From the NCBI GenBank assembly GCA_003452915.1, contig DMMZ01000027.1, forward strand, positions 1 to 64,000: a stretch of DNA of 64,000 nt, given 5' to 3'. This DNA comes from Clostridiales bacterium. Lineage in GTDB: Bacteria > Bacillota > Clostridia > Oscillospirales > CAG-382. Position 1 is the first letter of the stretch; each line of letters starts with the position of its first letter. Shown in pieces: positions 24,176 to 32,570 of this stretch. The notes below the pieces were generated by a model. It made no database searches. It worked only from the letters and a program-made list of their open reading frames with translations, and had not been told where the DNA came from. Position numbers and translations under genes: made by a program.

Positions 24176-25755
24176 TTATTTTCGTCCTCCTTAATCCATA
24201 CTCTCAATAATTGAGCAACTGTTTCGGGATTATTTGATGAATATTCCTTTATTTGACGTTTTAAAGCCTGTTCTCTTGTCTCATTAATAACAATCTCTCG
24301 GGGCAAATTTTGACCGGAAGAATTTCTGGATATAGCATCTTCAAATTTATCGTTTATAATGGATTTATTTTTATTTTTCTTACCTGCTAAAGTTAATATT
24401 ATAATGATAACGACTATTAAAATAAATCCTGCTCCAATACCACCGATAAGAATAACTTCTTTTGAATTTAAATTTAATAATATACCACTTGAGTTTGTTT
24501 CTTCCGGGAATGATATTTCAGACACTTCAACAAATTCTGCGTTTGTAACGACAACCTTATCAATCGAGACACCCGCGCTGTATGCTACAAGCTCTTTATA
24601 CTTTGCCTTATTTTCATCGGAAAGCTCGTTTGAATTTATTATTACTGCCACAGAAACATCCGTAATATTTCCACCATTATCTTGTATTACTTTTACAAGC
24701 TGGTTAACCAGATATTCTGCACTATAATTATCACTGGTTATGATACCGCTGTTTGACTCTTCTGTATCGTCTGATTCTGTATATATAGGAACACCATCGG
24801 TATTTGAGACAGTATCCGTATTTCCCGAATTAGTTGAATTATTACCGGTGGCTTTGCCTGTTCGCTCAACCCAGGAAATAATTCCATTATCACCGATTAC
24901 GGGTGTATAAATTATTTCTTCGCTGGAAACCTTGCCAAAATCGACCTTAACATTTACAGCGACACTCATACCGTTTTCGCCGAATATGGGTTTTAAAAAT
25001 TCTTCTATATTATTTTCGAATACATTATTGATAATATTAACTGTTTCTATTTTTAAATATGCGTTGTCAACGCCTTCTTCTGCTTGTTTAGAGTTTAATT
25101 GTTCACCCTGGCTGTTGATTATAGCTACTTTTTCTCCGCTTAGCCCCGGTACGCTATTTGCAACAAGCTGTTCGATGCCTTTTATCTGTTTCGAACTAAG
25201 TTCCGCATTAGAATATAATTCAAGTATAACCGATGCTGTTATATCAATTTTTTCATCCTTTAAAACATAGGAGTTATCTTCGGGAATACTTAAATTTACT
25301 ATTGCACTATTTACACCTTGGAGCGTTTTTATTGAATTCTGAAGCCTGTCTTGAAGCTGAAAAACAAGCAATTGCTTTTTTTCATAATCAGAAGTTAATA
25401 AGTCAGATTTTTCGGTAAAAATATCATAGTTTAACGTGCTTTTAGGATAACCTTCTGATGCAAGCTGCATTTTTAGCTTAGCTTCATCCAATGCAGGAAC
25501 AAGCAAGGTACCATCATCCTCAACTTTTACATCAACTGCCATTTCTTCTAACAATGCAAAAATCTGTGCCGATTCAACAGCCGATAAGCCACTGTATAAA
25601 ACGGTATATTTACCGCTGTTTAATATTATCGAGATAATTATCGAGCCTGCAATAATTGCGCTCAAAGCTATATAAACAAATAGCTTTGTGCCTTTTCCGA
25701 GCTTTTTATAAAAACTCCCTAACTGCTTAAAAATGCTTGTAATCGATAAATTCAT
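24172..25755 (-). CDS. fliF: flagellar MS-ring protein FliF
   Basis: This 527-residue protein has two membrane segments (about 24-46 and 432-456) flanking a large extracytoplasmic region of ring-building motifs, including YPKSTLNYDIFTEKSDLLTS and AIVNLSIPEDNSYVLK. The C-terminal cytoplasmic tail (about 490-527) binds FliG. FliF forms the MS ring that houses the export gate. A low-complexity Ser/Thr/Asn stretch (about 300-330) precedes the second membrane segment. Confidence 0.96.
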   Translation of the reverse strand: MNLSITSIFKQLGSFYKKLGKGTKLFVYIALSAIIAGSIIISIILNSGKYTVLYSGLSAVESAQIFALLEEMAVDVKVEDDGTLLVPALDEAKLKMQLASEGYPKSTLNYDIFTEKSDLLTSDYEKKQLLVFQLQDRLQNSIKTLQGVNSAIVNLSIPEDNSYVLKDEKIDITASVILELYSNAELSSKQIKGIEQLVANSVPGLSGEKVAIINSQGEQLNSKQAEEGVDNAYLKIETVNIINNVFENNIEEFLKPIFGENGMSVAVNVKVDFGKVSSEEIIYTPVIGDNGIISWVERTGKATGNNSTNSGNTDTVSNTDGVPIYTESDDTEESNSGIITSDNYSAEYLVNQLVKVIQDNGGNITDVSVAVIINSNELSDENKAKYKELVAYSAGVSIDKVVVTNAEFVEVSEISFPEETNSSGILLNLNSKEVILIGGIGAGFILIVVIIIILTLAGKKNKNKSIINDKFEDAISRNSSGQNLPREIVINETREQALKRQIKEYSSNNPETVAQLLRVWIKEDENN

Positions 25756-25829
25756 AATCCTTGCTGTTACATTTTACCGATCTAATTAGCATTGGTAAAA
25801 TGCAATCCTTTCTGTTAACTAAATTTCAA

Positions 25830-26141
25830 TTACAGAGTAATACGCATTATCTCATTATAAGCATCAAGAGCTTTGTTTCTGACTTGAACCAGCGTTTGGA
25901 TCGCCAGATCCGCTTTTGCCATGTCTATTGTTAAAGTATGTAATGCATCGGTGTCTCCGGATGCGATTTTTAAAGCATCTACCTGTACTGCTGCATCGGT
26001 ATTATAAACATTTGCAACAGCGTCCTCCAACATATCAGCAAAGGGTATAAAACTTTCGTCCGTTTCCTGTGTATTAAAGCTTTTTGTTATGTTATTTATT
26101 ATTTCTGATGTATTGATACTGTTTATTGGGATAATTGCCAT
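25830..26141 (-). CDS. fliE: flagellar hook-basal body protein FliE
   Basis: This 103-residue protein has the C-terminal FliE motif KADLAIQTLVQVRNKALDAYNEIMRITL (in part). FliE joins the MS ring to the proximal rod and is one of the first proteins exported. It lies between flgC and fliF as usual. Length is normal. Confidence 0.94.
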   Translation of the reverse strand: MAIIPINSINTSEIINNITKSFNTQETDESFIPFADMLEDAVANVYNTDAAVQVDALKIASGDTDALHTLTIDMAKADLAIQTLVQVRNKALDAYNEIMRITL

Positions 26142-26196
26142 AATTTATATTCATACCTTTCATCGATATTCGATTGCTTGTGGGTGGAAAATATAT

Positions 26197-26634
26197 TTAC
26201 TGTCCTATTTCAAGAGCTTTTGTTGCCATATTTTTTACTGCGTTAAAAACTGTAATATTTGCTTCATATGAACGGGATGCAGCTAACATATCAACCATCT
26301 CTTCTACTGTATTTATATTAGGTATCTCCACATAACCTTCTTCGTTTGCGAGTGGATTTTCGGGATCATATTCCAGCACGAACGCTTTATTATCCTCAAC
26401 AATTGCGCTGACTTCAACGCCGCCGAAAGAAGATACTTCATTTATAGCGTCGCTGAGTTCTGCTGAAAAATTATTGTTGTCTAATTTCTCAGAAAGCACA
26501 ACCAGCTTTCTTCTATACGCACCTTCTGGCCCTTTAGTATTAGCATTTGCTAAGTTTTGTGATATAACTTCCATTCTTAGCTTGTTTGCAGTCAAAGCAG
26601 AACCCGATATATTAAGTGAACTTAAGAATGCCAC
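26197..26634 (-). CDS. flgC: flagellar proximal rod protein FlgC
   Basis: This 145-residue protein has an N-terminal rod motif (NKLRMEVISQNLANANTKG) and C-terminal EMVDMLAASRSYEANITVFN, both typical of FlgC. It assembles with FlgB and FliE into the proximal rod. GGAGG lies 7 nt upstream (26642-26646). It lies 15 bp after flgB in the operon. Confidence 0.95.
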   Translation of the reverse strand: MAFLSSLNISGSALTANKLRMEVISQNLANANTKGPEGAYRRKLVVLSEKLDNNNFSAELSDAINEVSSFGGVEVSAIVEDNKAFVLEYDPENPLANEEGYVEIPNINTVEEMVDMLAASRSYEANITVFNAVKNMATKALEIGQ

Positions 26635-26649
26635 GGCTTTACCTCCTTA

Positions 26650-27036
26650 TCATTTACCACCATTAATTGCATATTTTAATCTGTTTATCTGTGATGTTAA
26701 TGAGCTTATCAAATAATCATATTGTATTTGTGCTCTTGCAAGTTCTATATTTTCGTAATCAAGATTAACACTATTTCCATCTTCTTTTGTCGAAGCTGTA
26801 CTATTTTCTGTTAAAACAGGCTCAATATTTTCGATTGCTCTTTTAACAGCACTGATATTATCATAATTATCATTTAATAGATCCTTAAATATATTTTCAA
26901 ATTCAATACTCTTCGTTTTATAACCTGGAGTCTCGGAATTTGCTATATTATTTGATATAACCTGTTGCCGCAACCAAACTGCATCAAGGCTCTTTTGAAG
27001 CACATTCATGCTCACACCTTCTAAATAGTTACTCAT
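26650..27036 (-). CDS. flgB: flagellar proximal rod protein FlgB, first gene of the fla operon
   Basis: This 128-residue protein has the rod motif WLRQQVISNNIANSETPGYK (about 23-42) and a C-terminal helix (about 95-128). The start at 27036 is preceded by AGAGGA 11 nt upstream. A second in-frame ATG at 27009 has AAGG 7-8 nt upstream and cannot be excluded. The gene opens a co-directional run of more than 20 flagellar genes extending to about 6.6 kb. Confidence 0.93.
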   Translation of the reverse strand: MSNYLEGVSMNVLQKSLDAVWLRQQVISNNIANSETPGYKTKSIEFENIFKDLLNDNYDNISAVKRAIENIEPVLTENSTASTKEDGNSVNLDYENIELARAQIQYDYLISSLTSQINRLKYAINGGK

Positions 27037-27408
27037 AATATAATCATTCCTCTCTATTCCGGATCATTATGTTTATACAGATTTGAAGAGATTTATAAAC
27101 AAAAACTGCATTTTTATACGTAAATTGTAAATAAAAAATCTCGCATTAAAAATGAACGGTAATTAACTATTGTGACACAATAAACACACTAGCAACACGT
27201 TTAGATATAATACGACATTATTCGACAATGTTAATCTTAATTACTATATTAAAAAACAATACTTATAAAAATATTTTAAATTAAATAGATGTATTTATTT
27301 TTATTAAAATGTAAGATTTATTCAATTATTTTATTATTAATATAGCATATTATTTAAAGGGTGTCAATGAGTAAAATGATAAAAAATACATTTTTTTTAG
27401 TAATTAAC

Positions 27409-27435
27409 TAAACTATATTTGGTAACTGTCGATAT
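27409..27435 (+). promoter_or_regulatory. sigma-28 promoter, distal, for fliD operon
   Basis: TAAA (27409-27412), 15-nt spacer, GTCGATAT (27428-27435). This matches the sigma-28 consensus TAAA-N15-GCCGATAT at 11 of 12 positions. It lies about 215 bp upstream of fliD. Confidence 0.8.
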
Positions 27436-27504
27436 ATATTCGCCAAAATTTATACCATAAATTAACTGTAACATTTAAGTCTTATAAATAAATCAAATTG
27501 TAGT

Positions 27505-27531
27505 TAAACCTTTATAAAAATTACACGATAT
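27505..27531 (+). promoter_or_regulatory. sigma-28 promoter, proximal, for fliD operon
   Basis: TAAA (27505-27508), 15-nt spacer, CACGATAT (27524-27531). The consensus match is 4 of 4 and 6 of 8. It lies 120 bp upstream of fliD and 96 bp downstream of the first sigma-28 promoter. Two in tandem make sigma-28 control of fliD-fliS-motAB very likely. Confidence 0.75.
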
Positions 27532-27618
27532 ATAATATAAAGAGTATAATTATTAAAATCATAACTTTATAAATATTATTTTCTACTTTTTGTTTATTTT
27601 ATCGATATTAATATTTAC

Positions 27619-27641
27619 CGTCTAAAAAGACGAAAGGAAGG
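27619..27641 (+). promoter_or_regulatory. hairpin directly 5' of the fliD ribosome-binding site
   Basis: CGTCT-AAAA-AGACG (27619-27632) is a perfect 5-bp stem abutting the ribosome-binding site AAAGGAAGG (27633-27641). The arrangement resembles P3 plus ribosome-binding site of the leader repeat family, but P1 and P2 are absent, so membership is doubtful. Confidence 0.4.
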
Positions 27642-27651
27642 TTTTATAAAG

Positions 27652-29550
27652 ATGTCAACAGTAAGCAACACCACTATGAGATTGTCCGGTTTAGCGTCAA
27701 CGTTAGATACTGAATCAATTGTGCGTGATTTAATGGAAGTGAGCCGAATAAAAGTTGATCAAGTTGGTCAGCAAAAACAAATACTGGAGTGGAAGCAGGA
27801 ATTTTATAAAGAAATTGCGACAAAACTATATGAATTTCAAACGAAATTCTATAATAGTTCGTCCTCTTGGAGTGATGAACTTTCTAAGCTTTCAGCATCC
27901 TATAATTCTAATTATATTTCAGTTAATACTTCCTCAAATTCAACAGCGGGTAATATCTATATAGATGACATTATAAGTCTTGCTTCATCAACAAAAGTAG
28001 TTAGCAGCACGTCAGTCAGCTCTAATCCTTCTATTGAAATAAATACAGACAACCTTAGTGAACTGGTAGGTAAAAGCATTGTAGTAAATTTAAACGGTAT
28101 TGAAAAGCTGCTTACCTTTACAGACAGAACATATGCTACCTCTGTGGATGTACAGGGTGAACTTCAATCACTTATAAACAATTCTTTTGGCAATGGAAAA
28201 GCAACCGTCAATCTTTATGGCAATACTATGTCGCTTAATGCAGAAAATAGTACTATAATTCTAAAAACACCAACTGATGGCACAGAACCATCATCTGTTT
28301 TAACTTTTGACAGTTATTCGTCAAATAGAGTGGATTTCAATGTATCTCTAAGTTCTGCTACATTAGCTTCGCCTGCTTTAAACGGAAATGATGTTAAATT
28401 TACTATCAACGGTAAGCCATTTGAATTTACCTCAGCAAATACACTAAACGATATTATGACAAAAATAAATTCAAGTAGTGCTGGAGTACAATTGACTTAC
28501 TCCATACTTACCGATAAATTCACTCTTACTTCTACTGCAACAGGTTCTGCAAATGATATTACTTATACGGATACTGCCGGCACTTTGATGAGTTCTCTTT
28601 TTGGAGCAGGTGTTAAAACAAGCGGTACAGATGCTGTTGTAAAACTTAACGCTAATGGTTCTACAAATGCGGAGGATATGATAACCATAACAAGAAGCAC
28701 AAATATAATAGATGTTGATGGAACAACCATTACCCTTTTGAGTAAAGCTACGGACGAGTCTTCAGAAAAGATAAACATCACACTTAGTCGTGAAAACGAG
28801 TCTATAATCAGCAAAATAAAATCTTTTGTTGATGATTATAATAGCTTACTCTCATCAATAACAACAAAACTTTCCGAAGAACATGAAAAAAATTATACTC
28901 CGTTAACCAATACACAAAAAGAAGACATGAGCGAAACTGAAATAGAATTATGGACAAAGAAAGCCAAAATCGGACTTTTAGCTAATGATACATATTTAAA
29001 AGCAATCGCTGCCGAACTTCGCAGCATATTTTATACACAGGTATCTGAACTTGGAGATAGCACCGCATCAATTGGTTTAATGTCTGAAATTGGTATTTCA
29101 ACAACCGTTTATTCTGATAAAGGTAAACTAACAATAGACGAAACAAAGCTAAAAGCTGCCTTAATTAATAATTCTGAAAAAGTAATGGCTTTATTTAAAC
29201 AGAAAAGCGATAAAGCATTTTCATTATATTCGACTGCTGAGGTTCAACAGGAACGTTTTAATGAATCCGGAATATTCGATCGATTAGGTGATTTTTTAAG
29301 TAAAAACCTTAGTAAAGTCGGTAAAAAAGGTGTTCTAATAAATCTTGTGGGATCTCCAACCGACACTTATACGGGAGAAACCGATTATAGCAAACGAATT
29401 AGTGCTCTGGAAAATAAAATGGAAGATATGGAAGAATCTTTAGTTGACGAGGAAAATCGTTATTGGAGGCAATTTACAGCAATGGAATCAGCGCTGGCAA
29501 AACTCAATCAGCAAAGTGCATGGTTATCAAATATGCTAGGCGATAAATAA
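27652..29550 (+). CDS. fliD: flagellar filament cap protein FliD
   Basis: This 632-residue protein has the FliD N-terminal domain (about 10-110, starting RLSGLASTLDTESIVRDLME), a Ser/Thr-rich middle and the FliD C-terminal domain (about 380-625) with helical, coiled-coil-like ends. FliD pentamers cap the filament and help fold exported flagellin. It is the first gene of the plus-strand operon fliD-fliS-orf-motA-motB. AAGGAAGG lies about 10 nt upstream of the ATG, and two sigma-28 promoters lie upstream of it. Confidence 0.95.
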   Translation: MSTVSNTTMRLSGLASTLDTESIVRDLMEVSRIKVDQVGQQKQILEWKQEFYKEIATKLYEFQTKFYNSSSSWSDELSKLSASYNSNYISVNTSSNSTAGNIYIDDIISLASSTKVVSSTSVSSNPSIEINTDNLSELVGKSIVVNLNGIEKLLTFTDRTYATSVDVQGELQSLINNSFGNGKATVNLYGNTMSLNAENSTIILKTPTDGTEPSSVLTFDSYSSNRVDFNVSLSSATLASPALNGNDVKFTINGKPFEFTSANTLNDIMTKINSSSAGVQLTYSILTDKFTLTSTATGSANDITYTDTAGTLMSSLFGAGVKTSGTDAVVKLNANGSTNAEDMITITRSTNIIDVDGTTITLLSKATDESSEKINITLSRENESIISKIKSFVDDYNSLLSSITTKLSEEHEKNYTPLTNTQKEDMSETEIELWTKKAKIGLLANDTYLKAIAAELRSIFYTQVSELGDSTASIGLMSEIGISTTVYSDKGKLTIDETKLKAALINNSEKVMALFKQKSDKAFSLYSTAEVQQERFNESGIFDRLGDFLSKNLSKVGKKGVLINLVGSPTDTYTGETDYSKRISALENKMEDMEESLVDEENRYWRQFTAMESALAKLNQQSAWLSNMLGDK

Positions 29551-29576
29551 ATTATTATAGGAGATTAGGAATAAAT

Positions 29577-29957
29577 ATGAATGCACAATACCAAAGATAC
29601 CAAAAACAGTCTGTCAACGCATTAACTTCAGGTGAACAATTGGTTTTATTATTTGAGCAGGCTTGTGTTAATATCTCAAAGTCTATAAATTTTATAGAAA
29701 AGAATGATATTTTCGGTGCTCACAATTCAATAATAAAAACAGAGAATATATTTTATTACCTTATTGATAATCTTGATTTGACCTATCCAATTTCAGCCAA
29801 TCTTTTTTCTCTTTATAATTTTATTACCGACAGATTGGTTCAAGCGAATATTAAAAAAGATGCTAAAATTCTTTACGAAGTTCAAAAGCTTACTTGCGAG
29901 CTTCGGGATACTTGGAAAGAAGCGGAATATCTATCACGTAATGGAGCATCTAAATGA
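29577..29957 (+). CDS. fliS: flagellin export chaperone FliS
   Basis: This 126-residue four-helix protein starts MNAQYQRYQKQSVNALTSGEQLV, with the YQ..SV..A..E.L. FliS pattern. FliS binds the C-terminal helix of flagellin and prevents early polymerisation. It follows fliD, and its stop overlaps the start of the next gene by four bases (ATGA). Confidence 0.94.
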   Translation: MNAQYQRYQKQSVNALTSGEQLVLLFEQACVNISKSINFIEKNDIFGAHNSIIKTENIFYYLIDNLDLTYPISANLFSLYNFITDRLVQANIKKDAKILYEVQKLTCELRDTWKEAEYLSRNGASK

Positions 29958-30448
29958 AAAACGCAGATATCCAACTATTAATAATCCAAGAATTGGAAAA
30001 AACTATTGAACAGGAAATTAAACAATTACATTGTTTAAATGTTATTTATACAAGCGCTTTAGAATTTATAGAAAATAAAAAGTATGATGAATTTTTTGAC
30101 AAACTTGATGAACAGCAAATTGTTGAAAATGCATTGATAAATACCCAACAGCAAATATCAATTACTGCTGATAAATATAAGAATAGAGTTGAAATAGCTA
30201 CTTTATTAAGTGGAAGTAATTCTTCTTTAAACTTACCTCATTATTTGCGAAAGTTGTCGGATGATGTTTTAATTTCCAGAAAGTTATTAAAAAGCTGTAA
30301 GCTGCTTAATGAAAAAATTAAATATCATGTCAAAGAAGTACAAACAGAAATACAACAAAAAATGGCTTCTTTTAAAAACCGCAGATTAATTAAAACGGGA
30401 TACAGTTCGCTTAATCCATATAAAACAGGTCTGGTTATTGATTGTTAA
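29954..30448 (+). CDS. helical protein, possible flagellar chaperone (FliT/FlgN-like)
   Basis: This 164-residue protein is almost entirely helical and rich in Lys, Glu, Gln and Leu, with heptad spacing in residues 1-60 and 85-140 and a basic C-terminus. There is no signal peptide or membrane segment. It is coupled to fliS by a four-base overlap, the usual place of FliT-type FliD chaperones. The resemblance is in composition and position only, and I do not recognise a family motif. FlgN-like folding is an alternative. Confidence 0.6.
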   Translation: MKNADIQLLIIQELEKTIEQEIKQLHCLNVIYTSALEFIENKKYDEFFDKLDEQQIVENALINTQQQISITADKYKNRVEIATLLSGSNSSLNLPHYLRKLSDDVLISRKLLKSCKLLNEKIKYHVKEVQTEIQQKMASFKNRRLIKTGYSSLNPYKTGLVIDC

Positions 30449-30474
30449 TAAAGTAATGTTAGTGGGGTACATAT

Positions 30475-31287
30475 ATGGATATAGCAAGTATTATAGGATT
30501 AATATCGGGTATAGGCTTTGTAATCTATGGTTATACAATGGACGGTGGTAAAGTAGGATCCTTATGGTTGATTAGTGCCGTAGTTATTGTTGCAGGGGGC
30601 AGCTTCGGTTCCGTCTGTCTTTCATATGGCATGAATCAATTAAAGAAGTTTCCAAAACTTCTTATCGAAGTTTACACAAATCCCAAATCAACCGTTAACG
30701 ATACAATTGAATATTTAATAACTTTATCACAAACAGCAAAGCAGAACGGATTATTAAGTTTAGAAAAAGCTGTAATGACGGCCGACCCAAAAAAGAAAAT
30801 TGATCCTTTTTTAAAACGTGGTATATTAAGTGTGGTTGACGGTACCGATCCTGAAAAAATCAATGAAATTATGCAAAGTGATATCTATGTTTATGAACAA
30901 GATAAACAAATTGCTATATCTATGTTTGATTCACTTGCGGCATTCGCTCCTGCATTCGGTATGATAGGCACGATTATCGGAATGATATCAATGCTATCGG
31001 CAGGTATGGATAACCCAGATAAATTAACATAAGCAATTGCTGTCGCTTTTATCACAACCCTTTACGGAAGCTTATTATCAAACTTGGTTTTTATTCCCTC
31101 TGCAACTAAGTTACGCGCAAGATTATCGAATTACCGTTTGGAAAAAGAAATGATTATTGAAGCTGTTTGTGCTATCAGAAACGGTGTTAACCCAAAAATG
31201 CTGAGAGAACAATTATCATCCTATTTAATTCTGGATGCAAAATCACCTAAAAAGAAACCGCCCGTTAAAAAAGGTGAAGTAAAATGA
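30475..31287 (+). pseudogene. motA: flagellar stator protein MotA interrupted by in-frame TAA
   Basis: The full frame is 271 codons, normal for MotA, but codon 186 (31030-31032) is TAA. The frame continues unbroken after it, with AIAVAFITTLYGSLLSN and the conserved Pro of membrane segment 4 (VFIPSATKL). The first part (185 residues) holds segments 1-3, including the channel Pro in AFAPAFGMIGTIIG, and the torque loop. Without segment 4 the stator should not work, so flagella would be paralysed. CAA, GAA or AAA to TAA would explain it. Read-through, a strain-specific mutation or a sequence error are all possible. The motB start overlaps the final stop. Confidence 0.85.
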
Positions 31288-32063
31288 AAAGGAAAACTGG
31301 CGAATCTAAAAAGATAGAAGCCGGAGGATGGCTTACTACATACGCAGACCTTATGAACAATCTTCTGGTCTTTTTTATATTGCTTTATATGATGAGCGTT
31401 ATGGACCTAGAAAAATTCCAAATGCTTATCAGTAGTTTCAACGCCACATTCAAAGGAGAAACTACTGAAACTTCGATTGCAGGAGGTCTGAACGGTGATG
31501 ATGACTTATCATATGAAATATCAATCGACTCTAACTCTGAAAACTCAGAGGATGAAAGTTTGGAGACATCGTCAGACGAAGATAATATTCTTGATGACCT
31601 CGACAAATTTGTCGCAAAAATAACTACTATTATCAAAGAAAAAGGATTTCAAGATCAAATAATAGTGGAAAAAGTTGATGAGTATGTTTACTTTAGGTTT
31701 TCTGAAGGTGTCTTATTTGAACCAAATAAAGCTATCTTAAAGGATGGAAGTTATATAGCTCTAGATTTTATTGCTGAAATTTTAATTGAAGCATATGATG
31801 AGATTTCAAGTATTGAAATAGCAGGGCACACTGCCTGGGTTCCTATCGATGAATTGGATTCCAATTTCTCATCCTGGGAGTTATCAGCAGACCGCGCGAT
31901 GACGGTATTGAAGTTTTTAGTTCAAAATTGCGATCTTGACAAAGAAAAAATGACTGTTATGGGTTTTTCCAGCACACAACCTTATCGTACCGGAGACACC
32001 GAAGAAGATAAACAATTAAACAGAAGAGTAGAAATAAGAATTTCACGTTTAATCGATGATTAA
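31284..32063 (+). CDS. motB: flagellar stator protein MotB
   Basis: This 259-residue protein has a single N-terminal membrane segment (about 27-45) preceded by TTYADLMNNLL with the ion-binding Asp at residue 22, an acidic Ser-rich linker (about 75-110) and a C-terminal OmpA/MotB peptidoglycan-binding domain (about 135-255, with EIAGHT and ELSADRAM). It forms the stator with MotA and anchors it to the wall. The frame is intact although motA is interrupted. The start overlaps the motA end by four bases. Confidence 0.95.
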   Translation: MKRKTGESKKIEAGGWLTTYADLMNNLLVFFILLYMMSVMDLEKFQMLISSFNATFKGETTETSIAGGLNGDDDLSYEISIDSNSENSEDESLETSSDEDNILDDLDKFVAKITTIIKEKGFQDQIIVEKVDEYVYFRFSEGVLFEPNKAILKDGSYIALDFIAEILIEAYDEISSIEIAGHTAWVPIDELDSNFSSWELSADRAMTVLKFLVQNCDLDKEKMTVMGFSSTQPYRTGDTEEDKQLNRRVEIRISRLIDD

Positions 32064-32129
32064 AACGTTTCAAATAATAATAGATTAACATAGTACATCA
32101 GAATAAAATTCAATTTTTACAATAATTGA

Positions 32130-32176
32130 AAAGCCCTTAAAAACGCCTGTTAATACAGGATTTTAAAGGGCTTTTT
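32130..32176 (+). terminator. terminator of the fliD-motB operon
   Basis: AAGCCCTT (32131-32138) pairs with AAGGGCTT (32166-32173). Inner pairing CCTGT/ACAGG extends the stem, and a T run follows. It lies 67 bp after motB. Confidence 0.88.
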
Positions 32177-32276
32177 GATTGTAGAAATAGAATTTGAACC
32201 CGGGAAACAGAGTCAGTACCATTTATTTAGTTGACAAATACTATCCATCCTGCGCCTATAATCTAAAATCAAGCAT

Positions 32277-32300
32277 CTTACCTGTATTTATTAACCTGTT
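32277..32300 (+). promoter_or_regulatory. paired direct repeat, likely LytTR binding site upstream of the ABC transporter
   Basis: TTACCTGTA followed by AACCTGTT gives two ACCTGT units whose starts are 14 bp apart. The same composite, CTTACC-Y-GTATT-N5-ACCTGTT, occurs at 34413-34436 upstream of the LytTR gene. LytTR proteins bind paired direct repeats about one to one-and-a-half helical turns apart. The shared site suggests joint control. A TACAAT -10-like element lies at 32357-32362. Confidence 0.55.
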
Positions 32301-32480
32301 ACCGATATAAAACTACCAGATAATGAAAAGATATTTTAATATAAAAAATATTATGATACAATGCTTTCAAGATAAATTTTTAGATGGGAGATAAAGTTTG
32401 AGTAAATTTTCAAGAAGACTAAATTAAAACAGCGTAATTCTCACTTCGAGATAAATATCACAGAAAAGAAAGGTCATAAA

Positions 32481-32570
32481 TTTGAAAGATAAATCTTTCA
32501 AACACGGTTTTGTGCCGTTACGGCACAATTCCTGCTTTCGGCAAGAATGCCGAGGAAAGGTATGGTTAAT
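32481..32570 (+). repeat. structured leader repeat, copy E, short form (upstream of ABC ATPase)
   Basis: This is the only long copy on the plus strand. P1 is TTTGAAAGAT/ATCTTTCAAA (32481-32502). P2 is reduced to TTGTGCCG-tta-CGGCACAA (32510-32528), lacking both inner hairpins. P3 is CGGCA-agaa-TGCCG (32539-32552), where the G-C of other copies is replaced by A-T on both strands of the stem. It ends GAGGAAAGGTATGG. A 30-codon frame beginning TTG at 32481 runs through it and overlaps the ABC start (TTGA), so coupling by a leader peptide is conceivable. Confidence 0.8.

Larger units (their letters stand above)
27037..27651. other. 615-bp divergent regulatory region between flgB and fliD
   Basis: This very AT-rich region separates the minus-strand fla operon from the plus-strand fliD operon. 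On the plus strand it contains two sigma-28 promoters and an RBS-proximal hairpin, each listed separately. Toward flgB I find no convincing sigma-A or sigma-28 promoter by eye. A perfect palindrome TTGTGACACAA (27171-27181) could be an operator. No protein-coding frame is evident. Confidence 0.7.

Noticed and set aside
30475..31287. Genetic code change (TAA as sense) to explain motA
   Set aside because: Many surrounding genes end at TAA at the expected length, including fliS-neighbour and rib genes, so general recoding is not supported.
32231..32262. TTGACA and TATAAT upstream of the ABC transporter
   Set aside because: Both hexamers are perfect, but the spacer is 20 nt, too long for a sigma-A promoter, and the LytTR-like repeats lie downstream of it.
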